From Chitinophaga sancti (GTDB lineage: Bacteria; Bacteroidota; Bacteroidia; Chitinophagales; Chitinophagaceae), in the NCBI RefSeq assembly GCF_034087045.1, contig NZ_CP139247.1, positions 4,986,001 through 5,050,000 on the forward strand: a stretch of 64,000 nucleotides of DNA. The letters run 5' to 3'. The translations under genes were made by a program, and so were the position numbers. The notes under the pieces were generated by a model, which was not told the DNA's origin, made no database searches, and was given only the letters and a program-made list of their open reading frames with translations. This document shows, in pieces, positions 35,739 to 44,688 of the stretch; the first letter of the stretch is position 1; each line of letters starts with the position of its first letter.

Positions 35739-37097
35739 TCAGGCGCCTTCTATCTCGCCGGTCTGTAACATTTTGTAAATAGTTGATTTGCCAATGTCCA
35801 GTTTCTCTGCTACCAGTAGTACATTATCGTTGTACCGTTTCAGATAGTTCCGGATAATCAGCCTGGTATACTCCCTGAGCGTTAATTCCGTATTCAGTAC
35901 AGTATCTACATCATGGTTATTGCCGGAGAGGAAGGTGATGTCATCCGGCTCAATCATGTTGTTTTCCGACATTACGGCTGCCAGTTCTATCACAGATTTC
36001 AATTCACGGATATTACCAGGATAATTGTAGGAGAGGAGTTTTTCCCGGGAAGAGGGGGAAACCTTGAGTTCAGGAATTCTATTTTCCTTACAGTAATTAG
36101 AAAGGAAGAACTGGGTAAGCAGTAAAAGGTCGTCTTTCCTGTCCCTGAGGGGTGGAAGTGCGATGGGCAGACCTACGATACGATAGTAGAGATCTTCCCT
36201 GAAGTTCCCTTTTTTTACTTCATCAGCCAGGTTTTTGTGGGTAGCCACAACGAGGCGGAAGTCCAGTTTGATTTTACTGTTACCTCCCAGTCGGATCAGT
36301 TCTTTTTCCTGGAGTACTCTGAGTAGTTTACTTTGGATATTCAGGTCCATTTCCCCGATTTCGTCCAGGAATAAGGTACCACCATTCGCTTCTTCAAAAC
36401 GGCCGATTTTACGGTTCTGTGCCCCTGTAAAAGCACCTTTCTCGTAACCGAACAATTCACTTTCTACCAATTCCCTTGGAATGGCGGCCATGTTCACAGC
36501 TACGTACGGATGTCCGCTACGGGCAGAATTGTAATGGACAGCTTTGGCGACCAGTTCTTTACCCGTACCGGTTTCGCCGGTGATAGATACGTTGATCATA
36601 GAGCCAGCGGCCTTATCGATCAGTCGGAATACAGCCTGTAGGGCAGGACTTTTGCCCACGATGGAGGTGGAGTAGTCGTACCGGGTTTTTAATTCCGCTT
36701 TTAACTGTGTGATCTCATTCTTTAAGGATTGATTTTCCCGGAGGCGGATGATGGCTTTCCAGAGTAATTGCTGGGTGTTTTCATCCTTGACGAGATAATC
36801 TTCTGCACCCATCTTCAGGAGGTCTACAGCTGTCGTGATCTTTTCCTGGGCGCTGATGATGATGACCGGAACGTTTGGTTGAGCCTGCTTTATCTTACGG
36901 TATAGCTCTTCGCCGTTCATGTCGGGAAGCCCAAAGTCGATAGTGATCAGATCAGGTTTTCGGTGCAATTGGGCCAGGCATTCCTTACCTGAGCCGATTA
37001 GGGTTGCTTCGTAATCGGGGTTTTGACTGAGGTAGTGTTGTAACAGGTTACCATACCATTTGTCGTCTTCAACTATAAAAATCTTAAAATCGAGCAT
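35739..37097 (-). CDS. NtrC-type sigma-54-dependent response regulator
   Basis: 452-residue activator with three domains: a receiver (1-120, phospho-acceptor Asp54 in ITIDFGLPDM, Lys in YLVKD), an AAA+ domain (about 145-375) and a C-terminal helix-turn-helix (IGKSTIYKML). The AAA+ domain has Walker A GETGTGK (174-180), the sigma-54 contact loop GAFTGA (221-226), GGTLFLDEIGEM and an arginine-finger region (FREDLYYR). It therefore should drive sigma-54 promoters. An Hpt gene follows in the same operon. Upstream lies the repeat-rich region. Confidence 0.95.
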   Translation of the reverse strand: MLDFKIFIVEDDKWYGNLLQHYLSQNPDYEATLIGSGKECLAQLHRKPDLITIDFGLPDMNGEELYRKIKQAQPNVPVIIISAQEKITTAVDLLKMGAEDYLVKDENTQQLLWKAIIRLRENQSLKNEITQLKAELKTRYDYSTSIVGKSPALQAVFRLIDKAAGSMINVSITGETGTGKELVAKAVHYNSARSGHPYVAVNMAAIPRELVESELFGYEKGAFTGAQNRKIGRFEEANGGTLFLDEIGEMDLNIQSKLLRVLQEKELIRLGGNSKIKLDFRLVVATHKNLADEVKKGNFREDLYYRIVGLPIALPPLRDRKDDLLLLTQFFLSNYCKENRIPELKVSPSSREKLLSYNYPGNIRELKSVIELAAVMSENNMIEPDDITFLSGNNHDVDTVLNTELTLREYTRLIIRNYLKRYNDNVLLVAEKLDIGKSTIYKMLQTGEIEGA

Positions 37098-38790
37098 TCA
37101 TGGAATTTTCCGTTAAATTAGGAAATTTTCCAATCATGATCGATTCAGTTAGGGATCAGAATAGTCATTTTTATTTTGAGGGTGTAAAAAAGGTTATCCT
37201 GATATGGTATTGGTGGTGTGAAATTGACCCATCCGTTGCCCCACTCCGTCGTACATAATCTAAGTCACGTGGGGCCTGGATGAATCGGTTATGAAAAAAG
37301 CACGGTTATTAGTTAATTGTATAAGTTGTTTTATTTTTTTAATTTCCTTAAATCTCCATGAATTCCTTAAATCTCCATGAATCCATGAATTTCTTAGATC
37401 TCCATGAATTTTCTTGAATCCATGAATTCATTAAATTCCTTTGCTTCTTATTAATTTTTAAAATCTTCTAAATTTCTTTTGAATCATGCCCTGGCCCCCT
37501 TTCCTGTTCCTCCTTCCTGCATTTGCACAGGGGCCGGGATGACGCACTCTCACATAAGTTCACTAGTTTCTATAAGCTTCTAAAAATGACAAGCTCGTTT
37601 GTTAGCATAGGTTATGATCTTCCACACTTGTTCGATCTGCACGTTTCATTGTTCACTGATTCAAAAACACTGGCATTATCTCTTTCACGTTCCATTCTCA
37701 CTTCACAGACGCTCTTCACTATCCTCCATCTCTTTCACGTTCCATCCTCACTTCACAAACGCTCTTCACTATCCTCCATCTCTTTCACGTTCCATCCTCA
37801 CCCACAAACTCTCTTCACTTTCCACCATCTCTTTCACGTTCCATTCTCACTTCACAAACCCTCTTCACTATCCTCCATCTCTCTTTCACATTCCATTCTC
37901 ACTTCACAAACCCTCTTCACTATCCTCCATCTCCTTCACATTCCATTCTCACTTCACAAACTCTCTTCACTTTCCTCCATCTCTCTTTCACATTCCATTC
38001 TCACTTCACAAACCCTCTTCACTATCCTCTATCTCTTTCACGTTTCATCCTCACCCACAAACTCTCTTCACTTTCCACCATCTCTTTCACATTCCATTCT
38101 CACTTCACAAACCCTCTTCACTATCCACCATCTCCTTCACATTCCATTCTCACTTCACAAACTCTCTTCACTTTCCTCTATCTCTTTCACGTTTCATCCT
38201 CACCCACAAACTCTCTTCACTTTCCTCCATCTCTTTCACATTCCATCTTCACCCACAAACTCTCTTCACTATCCACCATCTCTTTCACATTCCATTCTCA
38301 CTTCACAAACGCTCTTCACTATCCTCCATCTCTCTTTCACATTCCATTCTCACTTCACAAACGCTCTTCACTATCCTCTATCTCTTTCACGTTTCATCCT
38401 CACCCACAAACTCTCTTCACTTTCCTCCAATTCTTTCACATTCCATCTTCACCCACAAACTCTCTTCACTATCCCCTCTCAATCCCTTCTCAACCCTCCT
38501 TCACTGCCATTCCACTCCCTCCAAAATCTCAAAAATTACCCTCTAAATCCTCTGTTCCCCTAAAAAATGAAACCCCCAAAGCAAATCTCTTTCAATCCCC
38601 ACTTCCATCTCCTGGCCCCATCCAATATTTATCCATCTTTTTCTTTACCACTGGGGCCGGGATGTGAAGTTCCACATACTCGAACAAAATATCTTTAGTA
38701 TAATCCAGTATCCGCGGGCCCCGTTTCCTTTTCTAGTCCCCCTCATCCTTCACCCAGGGCCCCGGTACTGATACACGCAACAAAAATTCT
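37098..38790. repeat. 1.7-kb gene-free repeat region with a 16-unit tandem array
   Basis: Three layers are visible. At 37340-37440 short AT-rich repeats of the form ATCTCCATGAAT occur several times. From about 37680 to 38475 there are 16 tandem units of 47-52 bp, recognisable by TTCAC followed by GTTCCAT, ATTCCAT or GTTTCAT, with two main unit types interspersed; the + strand is nearly free of G. Around the array are hairpin-forming GGGGCC modules at about 37229-37282, 37490-37538, 38611-38661 and 38715-38765. Long overlapping open frames on the + strand arise because the repeat lacks stops and are not genes. The region lies downstream of the glycosyltransferase and upstream of the sigma-54 activator on the minus strand. 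Confidence 0.9.
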
Positions 38791-39963
38791 TTAATTCAAC
38801 GCTGTATTAAGGTATTCCTGCAAAGCCGCAGGATAAAGCAGTACCTCAGCTACCTCTTGTTTCTTTGTGGGTGTATAGCAGGTCCCTTCCATAAATACAT
38901 CCTCTAGCTGCTGCTTAAAATGTGTAGGCTTGAACTGGCTAGCCACCAGCTGCGCCGCACAACTCATATCTGCGTACAACGGTTTATTATGCAATAACTG
39001 TTCTACATGCTTGCGTACCTGCTCTACATAATGTCCGCTGATGCGGTAACCATTCCAACCATGCGCTACCAGTTCGTTCGCACCACCCGCCAGCGGTACA
39101 ATCACCGGACGGCCATAACTCATTGCCTGCAGAATACTGATATCAAAAGTCTCCTGGTAATGCCCCGCATGAGACAGGTTCAGTACTACTGCCGCGCGTT
39201 GATAGAAGGGATGCATATCCAGCTGTGTATCGTAGATCATAATATTGTTCGGTACGGTCATACCTTTAAAATGATCTGCAATTTCTTTATATGTCGCTTT
39301 GATAATCAGTTCAAACCTTGTTTTGGGCATAGCCTTAGCCAGTTCCATCAGTTCTTCCACACCGCTCTCTTCTTCCAGTGAAGCCACCATCAGGATGGTC
39401 TTGCGGGCACCATGTTTTGCATGTAATACCGCTTCCTGTACAAATGAACTGGGCAGACAACTATGAATCACTCTCTTTTCTGCCTTCCTGAACTCAAATT
39501 GTGACTGTACAAACCTGGAAGCATATACGATCTGGTGTGCGAGTAACTGTGCACTTTTCAGCATCGGCCTCCTGAATGCCACAGGCTGTATAGCCGTTTC
39601 GTGAATGTGATAGGTGATATGCGCTCCCTTCAGCCTGCTGGCCCATGCCGCACCAAAAGGTTGTAAAGTATTAATGTATACCTTATCGCCTTTTTTACTT
39701 AACCAAAGTACCTTGAAGAAAATACTCATCTGCGCCAGCAGGTAGCTGAAGAATAAACGCGTTTTGTTCCCCCGTTCTATATAATTTATGTAGTGATACT
39801 GTATGTTCGATAAATCGGTCAGGTATCCTGGTGTATGCGCGTTGCCATTCGTAATTAAATGAATGTCCATACCCTTGTCTGCTAAGGTTTCCAGCGATTC
39901 ACGAAAGATCAGAGTGTTTCCACTTCTGTCGTTTGATAAATGAACGGCTATTATCTTTTTCAT
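38791..39963 (-). CDS. Glycosyltransferase family 4 protein
   Basis: 390-residue GT-B glycosyltransferase. The C-terminal nucleotide-sugar domain has ILMVASLEEESGVEELMELAKAM, then NLSHAGHYQETFDISILQAMSYGRPVIVPLAGG with the E-x7-E type motif, and NGYRISGHYVEQV. No signal peptide. Unlike most GT4 genes it is not in a polysaccharide cluster; its neighbours are regulators. Donor and acceptor are unknown. Confidence 0.85.
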   Translation of the reverse strand: MKKIIAVHLSNDRSGNTLIFRESLETLADKGMDIHLITNGNAHTPGYLTDLSNIQYHYINYIERGNKTRLFFSYLLAQMSIFFKVLWLSKKGDKVYINTLQPFGAAWASRLKGAHITYHIHETAIQPVAFRRPMLKSAQLLAHQIVYASRFVQSQFEFRKAEKRVIHSCLPSSFVQEAVLHAKHGARKTILMVASLEEESGVEELMELAKAMPKTRFELIIKATYKEIADHFKGMTVPNNIMIYDTQLDMHPFYQRAAVVLNLSHAGHYQETFDISILQAMSYGRPVIVPLAGGANELVAHGWNGYRISGHYVEQVRKHVEQLLHNKPLYADMSCAAQLVASQFKPTHFKQQLEDVFMEGTCYTPTKKQEVAEVLLYPAALQEYLNTALN

Positions 39964-40058
39964 GGGTTGCGTAATTTAAAAATGCGTTTTAACAGGTATA
40001 GGGATAAAAGGACTAAGGTGTAAGCAATCGTAGGTTTGGTTTTTAAATAAAACATGGT

Positions 40059-40544
40059 TTAATGTCTTAACATGTCGTGTACAAAGCTTACAATCATTAG
40101 TGTAGCGACGATCAGGCTGAAGAAAAAGAAGAAGCGGTTATTGCGTTTTTTCTTCTTCAGGTAGTCCTGTACAACAAACAGCTTGCTGAGTGTTGATGTT
40201 ATATGTTCCAGCACATTGTCATCCTTTATAATGTAGTCAAAAGCACCGTTCTTGAGTGAGGCAGTCGCAATGTCGGGCTGCTGTCTTGCACTGGCGAAAA
40301 TGACAAAGATATTTGTGTTAAAACGTTTGATCTCTTTCAGTACATCCAGACCAGTCATATCTCCCAGGTCATGATCCAGTATTACGATATCCGGCTCATC
40401 AGTCAGCTGTTCCAGGAAGTCTTTGCCTGACAGGAAGCAGGAGATATTATTGTAGCCCTGCGCTTTCAGGTGTTTATCGTAAGTTGCCAGATAAAATGGA
40501 TCATCATCTACGACGTATATTTTGCTGTCTGTTTTTGTTGCCAT
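40059..40544 (-). CDS. Receiver-domain protein with a C-terminal membrane helix
   Basis: 161 residues starting at the ATG at 40544 (a TTG 30 bp upstream is also in frame). Residues 6-125 form a receiver with the acidic cluster VVDDD, phospho-acceptor Asp57 in VILDHDLGDMTG and Lys107 in YIIKDD. No output domain follows; instead a lysine-rich stretch KKKKRNN leads to a single hydrophobic helix (about 138-155) and a short tail. This suggests a receiver tethered to the inner membrane. A partner kinase is not adjacent; the Hpt/sigma-54 pair lies 3 kb away beyond the repeat region. Confidence 0.85.
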   Translation of the reverse strand: MATKTDSKIYVVDDDPFYLATYDKHLKAQGYNNISCFLSGKDFLEQLTDEPDIVILDHDLGDMTGLDVLKEIKRFNTNIFVIFASARQQPDIATASLKNGAFDYIIKDDNVLEHITSTLSKLFVVQDYLKKKKRNNRFFFFFSLIVATLMIVSFVHDMLRH

Positions 40545-40687
40545 TTTGTTGTCGTTTGATATTGTAGAAACCAATTAGAGGCCAGAAAAATGTAACGTGC
40601 CAAATCAGCCACCATGGTGGGTTTTTAAATTGGCATGGGTTGGAAATGGTCTCTTTTTTAGAAGATTTTCCAAAAAATGGAAAAAAA

Positions 40688-40717
40688 GGAGGCCCTGGTC
40701 AAACGACCAGGGCCTCC
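40688..40717 (-). terminator. Intrinsic terminator after the helicase gene
   Basis: GGAGGCCCTGGTC (40688-40700) and GACCAGGGCCTCC (40705-40717) form a perfect 13-bp stem with a 4-base loop, followed on the minus strand by seven T. It lies just after the helicase stop. Confidence 0.92.
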
Positions 40718-40739
40718 CAATATATTTTTAGCCGGATGC

Positions 40740-41972
40740 TTACTTCTTATTACTATAATTACTCTTATTATTCCTAAACTTATACCCGCCAGGGCGCTTC
40801 TTTCCACCACTACCTGGTTTGGCCGTATATTCCGGCACAGGGCCTAATTCCTCCGGCACCTGGGTCTTCGTTACCGATTTCCCCAATACCTCTTCAATTC
40901 GCGCAAATTTCCGCTGCTCCTTTTCACTTATGATCGTATAAGCCGTGCCCTCTGTGGCTGCTCTTGCCGTACGTCCAATTCTATGTATATAATCCTCCGC
41001 ATCATTTGGCACATCATAATTGATCACAAGGTTGATATCCTCAATATCAATTCCTCTGCTCAATATATCTGTCGCTACCAGTATTTTCAGTTTCTTACTC
41101 TTAAAATCCATCAGCACCTGCTCTCGCTTATCCTGCTCAAGGTCAGAATGTATCTGCTCCACTGTAAACTTCGCCTTCTGCAACTCGTAAGTGAGTTGCT
41201 TCACATTCTGCTTGCGGGAACAGAAGATAATTATATTATCAAATTCCTTTGCCTTCAGCAAAGCCTTTATCAAAGCAGGTTTTTGTTCTTCATACACCAC
41301 AAAAGCCTCCTGTACGATCTTCTCCGGTGGCTTGGAAATCGCAATATTGATCTCCTCCGGCTGATGCAGGATCTTCATGGCCAGTTTCCGGATCTTCTCC
41401 GGCATGGTCGCAGAAAACAACAGGTTTTGTCTCACCTTTGGCAGGAAAGATGTTATTTTAATGATATCATCATTAAAACCCATATCCAGCATACGGTCGG
41501 CTTCATCTAATACCAGGTATTTTACCTGGTCCAGTTTCACATACCCCATGTTCAGGTGCGCAATCATACGCCCGGGCGTGCAGATCACCATATCCACCCC
41601 TGAGGTCAATGCTTTCTTTTCGGCAGAGAACAAAGCGCCATTACTACCTCCATATACAGCAATAGAGCTGATATTGGTAAAGTAAGACATCCCCTCCAGC
41701 GTCTGTGCAATCTGCACCGCCAGTTCACGTGTAGGTACAATGATCAGGGAATTGATCTTATGGTTATCGTGATGCTCGGTAAGGAGCCGGTGAATAATGG
41801 GAAGCAGGAAAGCGGCAGTTTTACCCGTGCCTGTTTGTGCACAGGCCAGAATATCCTTACCAGCAATTATGGGGGGGATAACTTTTTCCTGTACAGGCGT
41901 TGCTGTGGTATAACCCATTGCGTCAATCCCGTCTAGTACCCTGTCATCCAGGTCAAATTCATCAAAATACAA
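40740..41972 (-). CDS. rhlE: DEAD-box RNA helicase, RhlE-type
   Basis: ATP-dependent RNA helicase of 410 residues. All core motifs are present: Q motif (F3 to Q28 region), AQTGTGKT (45-52), PTRELA, TPGR, DEAD (156-159), SAT, ILVATDILSRGIDIE and HRIGRTARA. The short basic tail (KRPGGYKFRNNKSNYSNKK) fits RhlE-like proteins involved in ribosome assembly or RNA turnover, often cold-induced. The only plausible start is TTG at 41972, since MYFDEFDL is the normal family beginning and no ATG lies upstream. Confidence 0.92.
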   Translation of the reverse strand: MYFDEFDLDDRVLDGIDAMGYTTATPVQEKVIPPIIAGKDILACAQTGTGKTAAFLLPIIHRLLTEHHDNHKINSLIIVPTRELAVQIAQTLEGMSYFTNISSIAVYGGSNGALFSAEKKALTSGVDMVICTPGRMIAHLNMGYVKLDQVKYLVLDEADRMLDMGFNDDIIKITSFLPKVRQNLLFSATMPEKIRKLAMKILHQPEEINIAISKPPEKIVQEAFVVYEEQKPALIKALLKAKEFDNIIIFCSRKQNVKQLTYELQKAKFTVEQIHSDLEQDKREQVLMDFKSKKLKILVATDILSRGIDIEDINLVINYDVPNDAEDYIHRIGRTARAATEGTAYTIISEKEQRKFARIEEVLGKSVTKTQVPEELGPVPEYTAKPGSGGKKRPGGYKFRNNKSNYSNKK

Positions 41973-42121
41973 AGCGCGTACTGTTTAAAATAATTAAATA
42001 TTAACTAAAGATAACAAAAAACGGCCACCTTAGGTGCGATACTCTTAATAAGAACCAAATACTGCCCATCCCGGTATGTTCTTTGCGGGAAATTAGGCTT
42101 TTCATTGTAAAATACGTGACC

Positions 42122-43258
42122 ATGCTTGAAGATTTACAGAACCACCTAAACATGCCGATATTTTTATGGAATATTTTGCTAGGGGCCTCGGCACTCATTA
42201 CTGGGTTGATAATCAAATATTTAATAGCATTTATTCTACGCCTTACTACTAAGAATAATACCAGTTATTCCCTGATCACATCCATATTGAAACACCTGGG
42301 CCTGGCTGTCAATTATCTACTTCCATTATTGGTTTTCAATATAGTGCTTCCATTCATGGAACTTTCCCGGAAGCCTATGAATTTTCTCTCTAAAACCGCT
42401 GAAATCGGCCTTATCCTTTCCTTTGGCTTTGCCCTGGCAGGCCTTGTCAAGGTTTTTGAAGACTATATGTACCACTCCTACGACCTGAGCAAGGAAGATA
42501 ACCTCCGGGAACGTAAATTGCGGACCCAGCTACAGTTCGTGCGTAAGTTCGCTATCAGTACCATACTAGTTCTCACTCTCTGTGCCGTTCTACTCAGTTT
42601 TGATAGCCTCCGCAAGATCGGCGCCGGTTTACTGACCGGTGTGGGTGTCAGTGGTATTATTATTGGTTTTGCAGCGCAGCGGTCCCTGTCCAATTTTCTC
42701 GCCGGTATGCAGATCGCCTTTACCCAACCTATCCGTATAGACGATGTGCTCGTCGTGGAAGGTGAATGGGGTAGGGTAGAAGAGATCACCCTTACCTATG
42801 TGGTACTCGGTATCTGGGACCTGCGTAAATTAATCCTGCCTATCAATTATTTTATTGAAAAGCCGTTTCAGAACTGGACCCGTACCGGCTCTGCCATTTT
42901 GGGTACTGCGTTTTTATACCTGGATCATACTGCGCCTTTCGACGCCATGCGCGAGGAACTGGACCGCATACTCAAAACCCATCCACTGTGGGATAGAAGA
43001 GTGAAAGCTGTACAGGTGACTGATATTAGAGAACGTGTGGTGGAAATCCGCTTCCTGGTGAGTGCTAACAGTTCAGGGAAGGCTTTTGATCTCCGTTGTG
43101 ATGTCAGGGAAAAGATGCTGGTTTTTTTAAGGGACAATCATCCTTATTGTTTGCCGAAGACACGTGCAGTGCTGGAAGAAAGTGCAAATAAAACCAATGA
43201 TCCAAACCAGGCAAATGATGCCGGCATCAATCCATTCAACCTGCCTTCACGGTCTTAA
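42122..43258 (+). CDS. MscS-type mechanosensitive channel
   Basis: Inner-membrane channel of 378 residues from the ATG at 42122. Four hydrophobic segments precede the pore-lining region GAGLLTGVGVSGIIIGFAAQ, followed by the beta domain (FTQPIRIDDVLVVEGEWGRVEEITLTYVVL) and a mixed C-terminal domain. It resembles larger YbdG/MscS homologues. The C-terminal codons and stop are the founding copy of the 52-bp tandem repeat that follows. Role: osmotic pressure release. Confidence 0.9.
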   Translation: MLEDLQNHLNMPIFLWNILLGASALITGLIIKYLIAFILRLTTKNNTSYSLITSILKHLGLAVNYLLPLLVFNIVLPFMELSRKPMNFLSKTAEIGLILSFGFALAGLVKVFEDYMYHSYDLSKEDNLRERKLRTQLQFVRKFAISTILVLTLCAVLLSFDSLRKIGAGLLTGVGVSGIIIGFAAQRSLSNFLAGMQIAFTQPIRIDDVLVVEGEWGRVEEITLTYVVLGIWDLRKLILPINYFIEKPFQNWTRTGSAILGTAFLYLDHTAPFDAMREELDRILKTHPLWDRRVKAVQVTDIRERVVEIRFLVSANSSGKAFDLRCDVREKMLVFLRDNHPYCLPKTRAVLEESANKTNDPNQANDAGINPFNLPSRS

Positions 43259-43590
43259 ACAATATCTGTCATGGAAAATCAATCCATTCAACCTTCCTTC
43301 ACAGGCTTAAACAATATCTGTCATGGAAAATCAATCCATTCAACCTGCCTTCACAGGCTTAAACAATATCTGTCATGGAAAATCAATCCATTCAACCTGC
43401 CTCCACAGGCTTAAACAATATCTGTCATGGAAAATCAATCCATTCAACCTTCCTTCACAGGCTTAAACAATATCTGTCATGGAAAATCAATCCATTTAAC
43501 CTTCCTTCACAGGCTTAAACAATATCTGTCATGGAAAATCAATCCATTTAACCTTCCTTCACAGTCTTAAATAATCTGTCATGGGGCATC
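43222..43590. repeat. Tandem 52-bp repeats copying the mscS 3' end
   Basis: The first copy is the last 12 codons and stop of the channel gene. Further copies follow with TAA triplets at exactly 52-bp steps (43256, 43308, 43360, 43412, 43464, 43516, 43568), so six extra units lie beyond the stop. Units share AAACAATATCTGTCATGG and ATCAATCCATTCAACCT with few substitutions. The array sits between convergent genes. Confidence 0.92.
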
Positions 43591-43650
43591 AACCCATCCG
43601 GTTCATGCCTCATGCTATATCCCCATTTATCAAAATATTACCTCCATCCC

Positions 43651-44106
43651 TCAATACTTATCGTCATTCACCTCAATCCAATTCCCCTCTGGATCTTTAA
43701 AATAAACCTGCTGCACCCCATCCACTCTCTTATTCGCCACATCCTTCACCCCCTGCCAACTCTCAAACGGCACCTTATTCGCATGTAGTCTGTCAATAAA
43801 ATCTGCCATAGAAGGCACACTAAAACAAAGATGGCCGTTTTTATCATGCGTCGTCACAGCTGCCGCCCCCCTGATCAGGTGCAGCTGGCTATGCCCGCCT
43901 ATCCTGAACCAGGAATGTTTGCCATCATGAAAAGGTTCTGGAATCGTATCTATCCGGAGTACATCCCTATAGAATGCAGTGGTTTTTTCAAGATCGTATA
44001 CATATACGGCGATATGGTTCAGTATCGGGCTTTTTTGTTGGGCAATGGCGTGTATACGGGTCATCATAACAATTGCCAGCAGGCATAGTGGAATTATCTT
44101 TTTCAT
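43651..44106 (-). CDS. Exported VOC (glyoxalase-like) family protein
   Basis: 151 residues from the ATG at 44106, with a signal peptide (cleavage near AIAQQ). One vicinal-oxygen-chelate domain: LNHIAVYVYDLEKTTAFYRDVL, HLCFSVPSMADFIDRL and VQQVYFKDPEGNWIEV, with metal-ligand candidates His and Glu at the usual ends. Export is unusual for glyoxalases. Function unknown. Confidence 0.82.
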   Translation of the reverse strand: MKKIIPLCLLAIVMMTRIHAIAQQKSPILNHIAVYVYDLEKTTAFYRDVLRIDTIPEPFHDGKHSWFRIGGHSQLHLIRGAAAVTTHDKNGHLCFSVPSMADFIDRLHANKVPFESWQGVKDVANKRVDGVQQVYFKDPEGNWIEVNDDKY

Positions 44107-44129
44107 ACCTTTAAGATAAGGCATATTCT

Positions 44130-44687
44130 CTAAATTCTCACCCGTACAAATTTTCGGCTGGCTTTAATACCAGTATTCATAAACAACGTGATCACATATA
44201 CCCCAGGATTGTATTTATCTACGTCAAACTGGTATTGAAATAAACTTTCACCCTTTTTAACCGCCTGCGAATCCGTAAACATCAGCTGCCCCGACAGGTT
44301 CACAATCCTGATATCGATCTGGGTGATCCTTGAACTGTCGCTACCATCACTCAGCACATACTTCACCGTCGCTGTACTGGCATATGCGGGATTGGGGTAT
44401 ACCGTCATATCATCTTTCTTATAAGCAATGGTATCTCCCAAAGGCTGCTCAAAGCCAAACCAAAGGACATGGTTCAGACTGCTATCTGCAAATATGATGG
44501 GTTCACCAATATTGTAGGCGATATAAAACATACCCTCCATCAAAAGGTATGTTCCGGCAGTACCAATGGTATACTGCTTGGCCGTGTAACTTTCTGTAGC
44601 ATCAGTCTGCCCATACGACAAGCCTGCAACCATCATCATGGCAGCAACAAGTAGTCCTGTAAATATGGTTTTTCTCAGATTTATCAT
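44130..44687 (-). CDS. Secreted protein with C-terminal type IX sorting domain
   Basis: 185 residues with a signal peptide (cleavage near SYGQ). The last 90 residues match a type A sorting domain: VYPNPAYASTATVKYVL, IRIVNLSGQLMF, YNPGVYVITLF and RKFVRV. The short N-terminal part (EPIIFADSSLNHVLWFGFEQPLGD) is a repeat-like segment seen in Bacteroidota surface proteins. It would be exported by the SprA machinery encoded elsewhere in the window. Its ATG follows the stop of the larger OmpA protein by one base, so they form an operon. Confidence 0.85.
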   Translation of the reverse strand: MINLRKTIFTGLLVAAMMMVAGLSYGQTDATESYTAKQYTIGTAGTYLLMEGMFYIAYNIGEPIIFADSSLNHVLWFGFEQPLGDTIAYKKDDMTVYPNPAYASTATVKYVLSDGSDSSRITQIDIRIVNLSGQLMFTDSQAVKKGESLFQYQFDVDKYNPGVYVITLFMNTGIKASRKFVRVRI

Positions 44688-44688
44688 T

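Noticed and set aside
37680..38475. CRISPR array
   Set aside because: Units are contiguous near-copies without unique spacers, and no cas genes are present. The same holds for the arrays at 1.7, 43.2 and 53.3 kb.
37523..38563. Two long overlapping plus-strand open frames in the tandem array
   Set aside because: They exist only because the repeat unit lacks stop codons. Both frames encode low-complexity Ser/Phe/His/Leu repeats and units vary in length, which would break any real frame.
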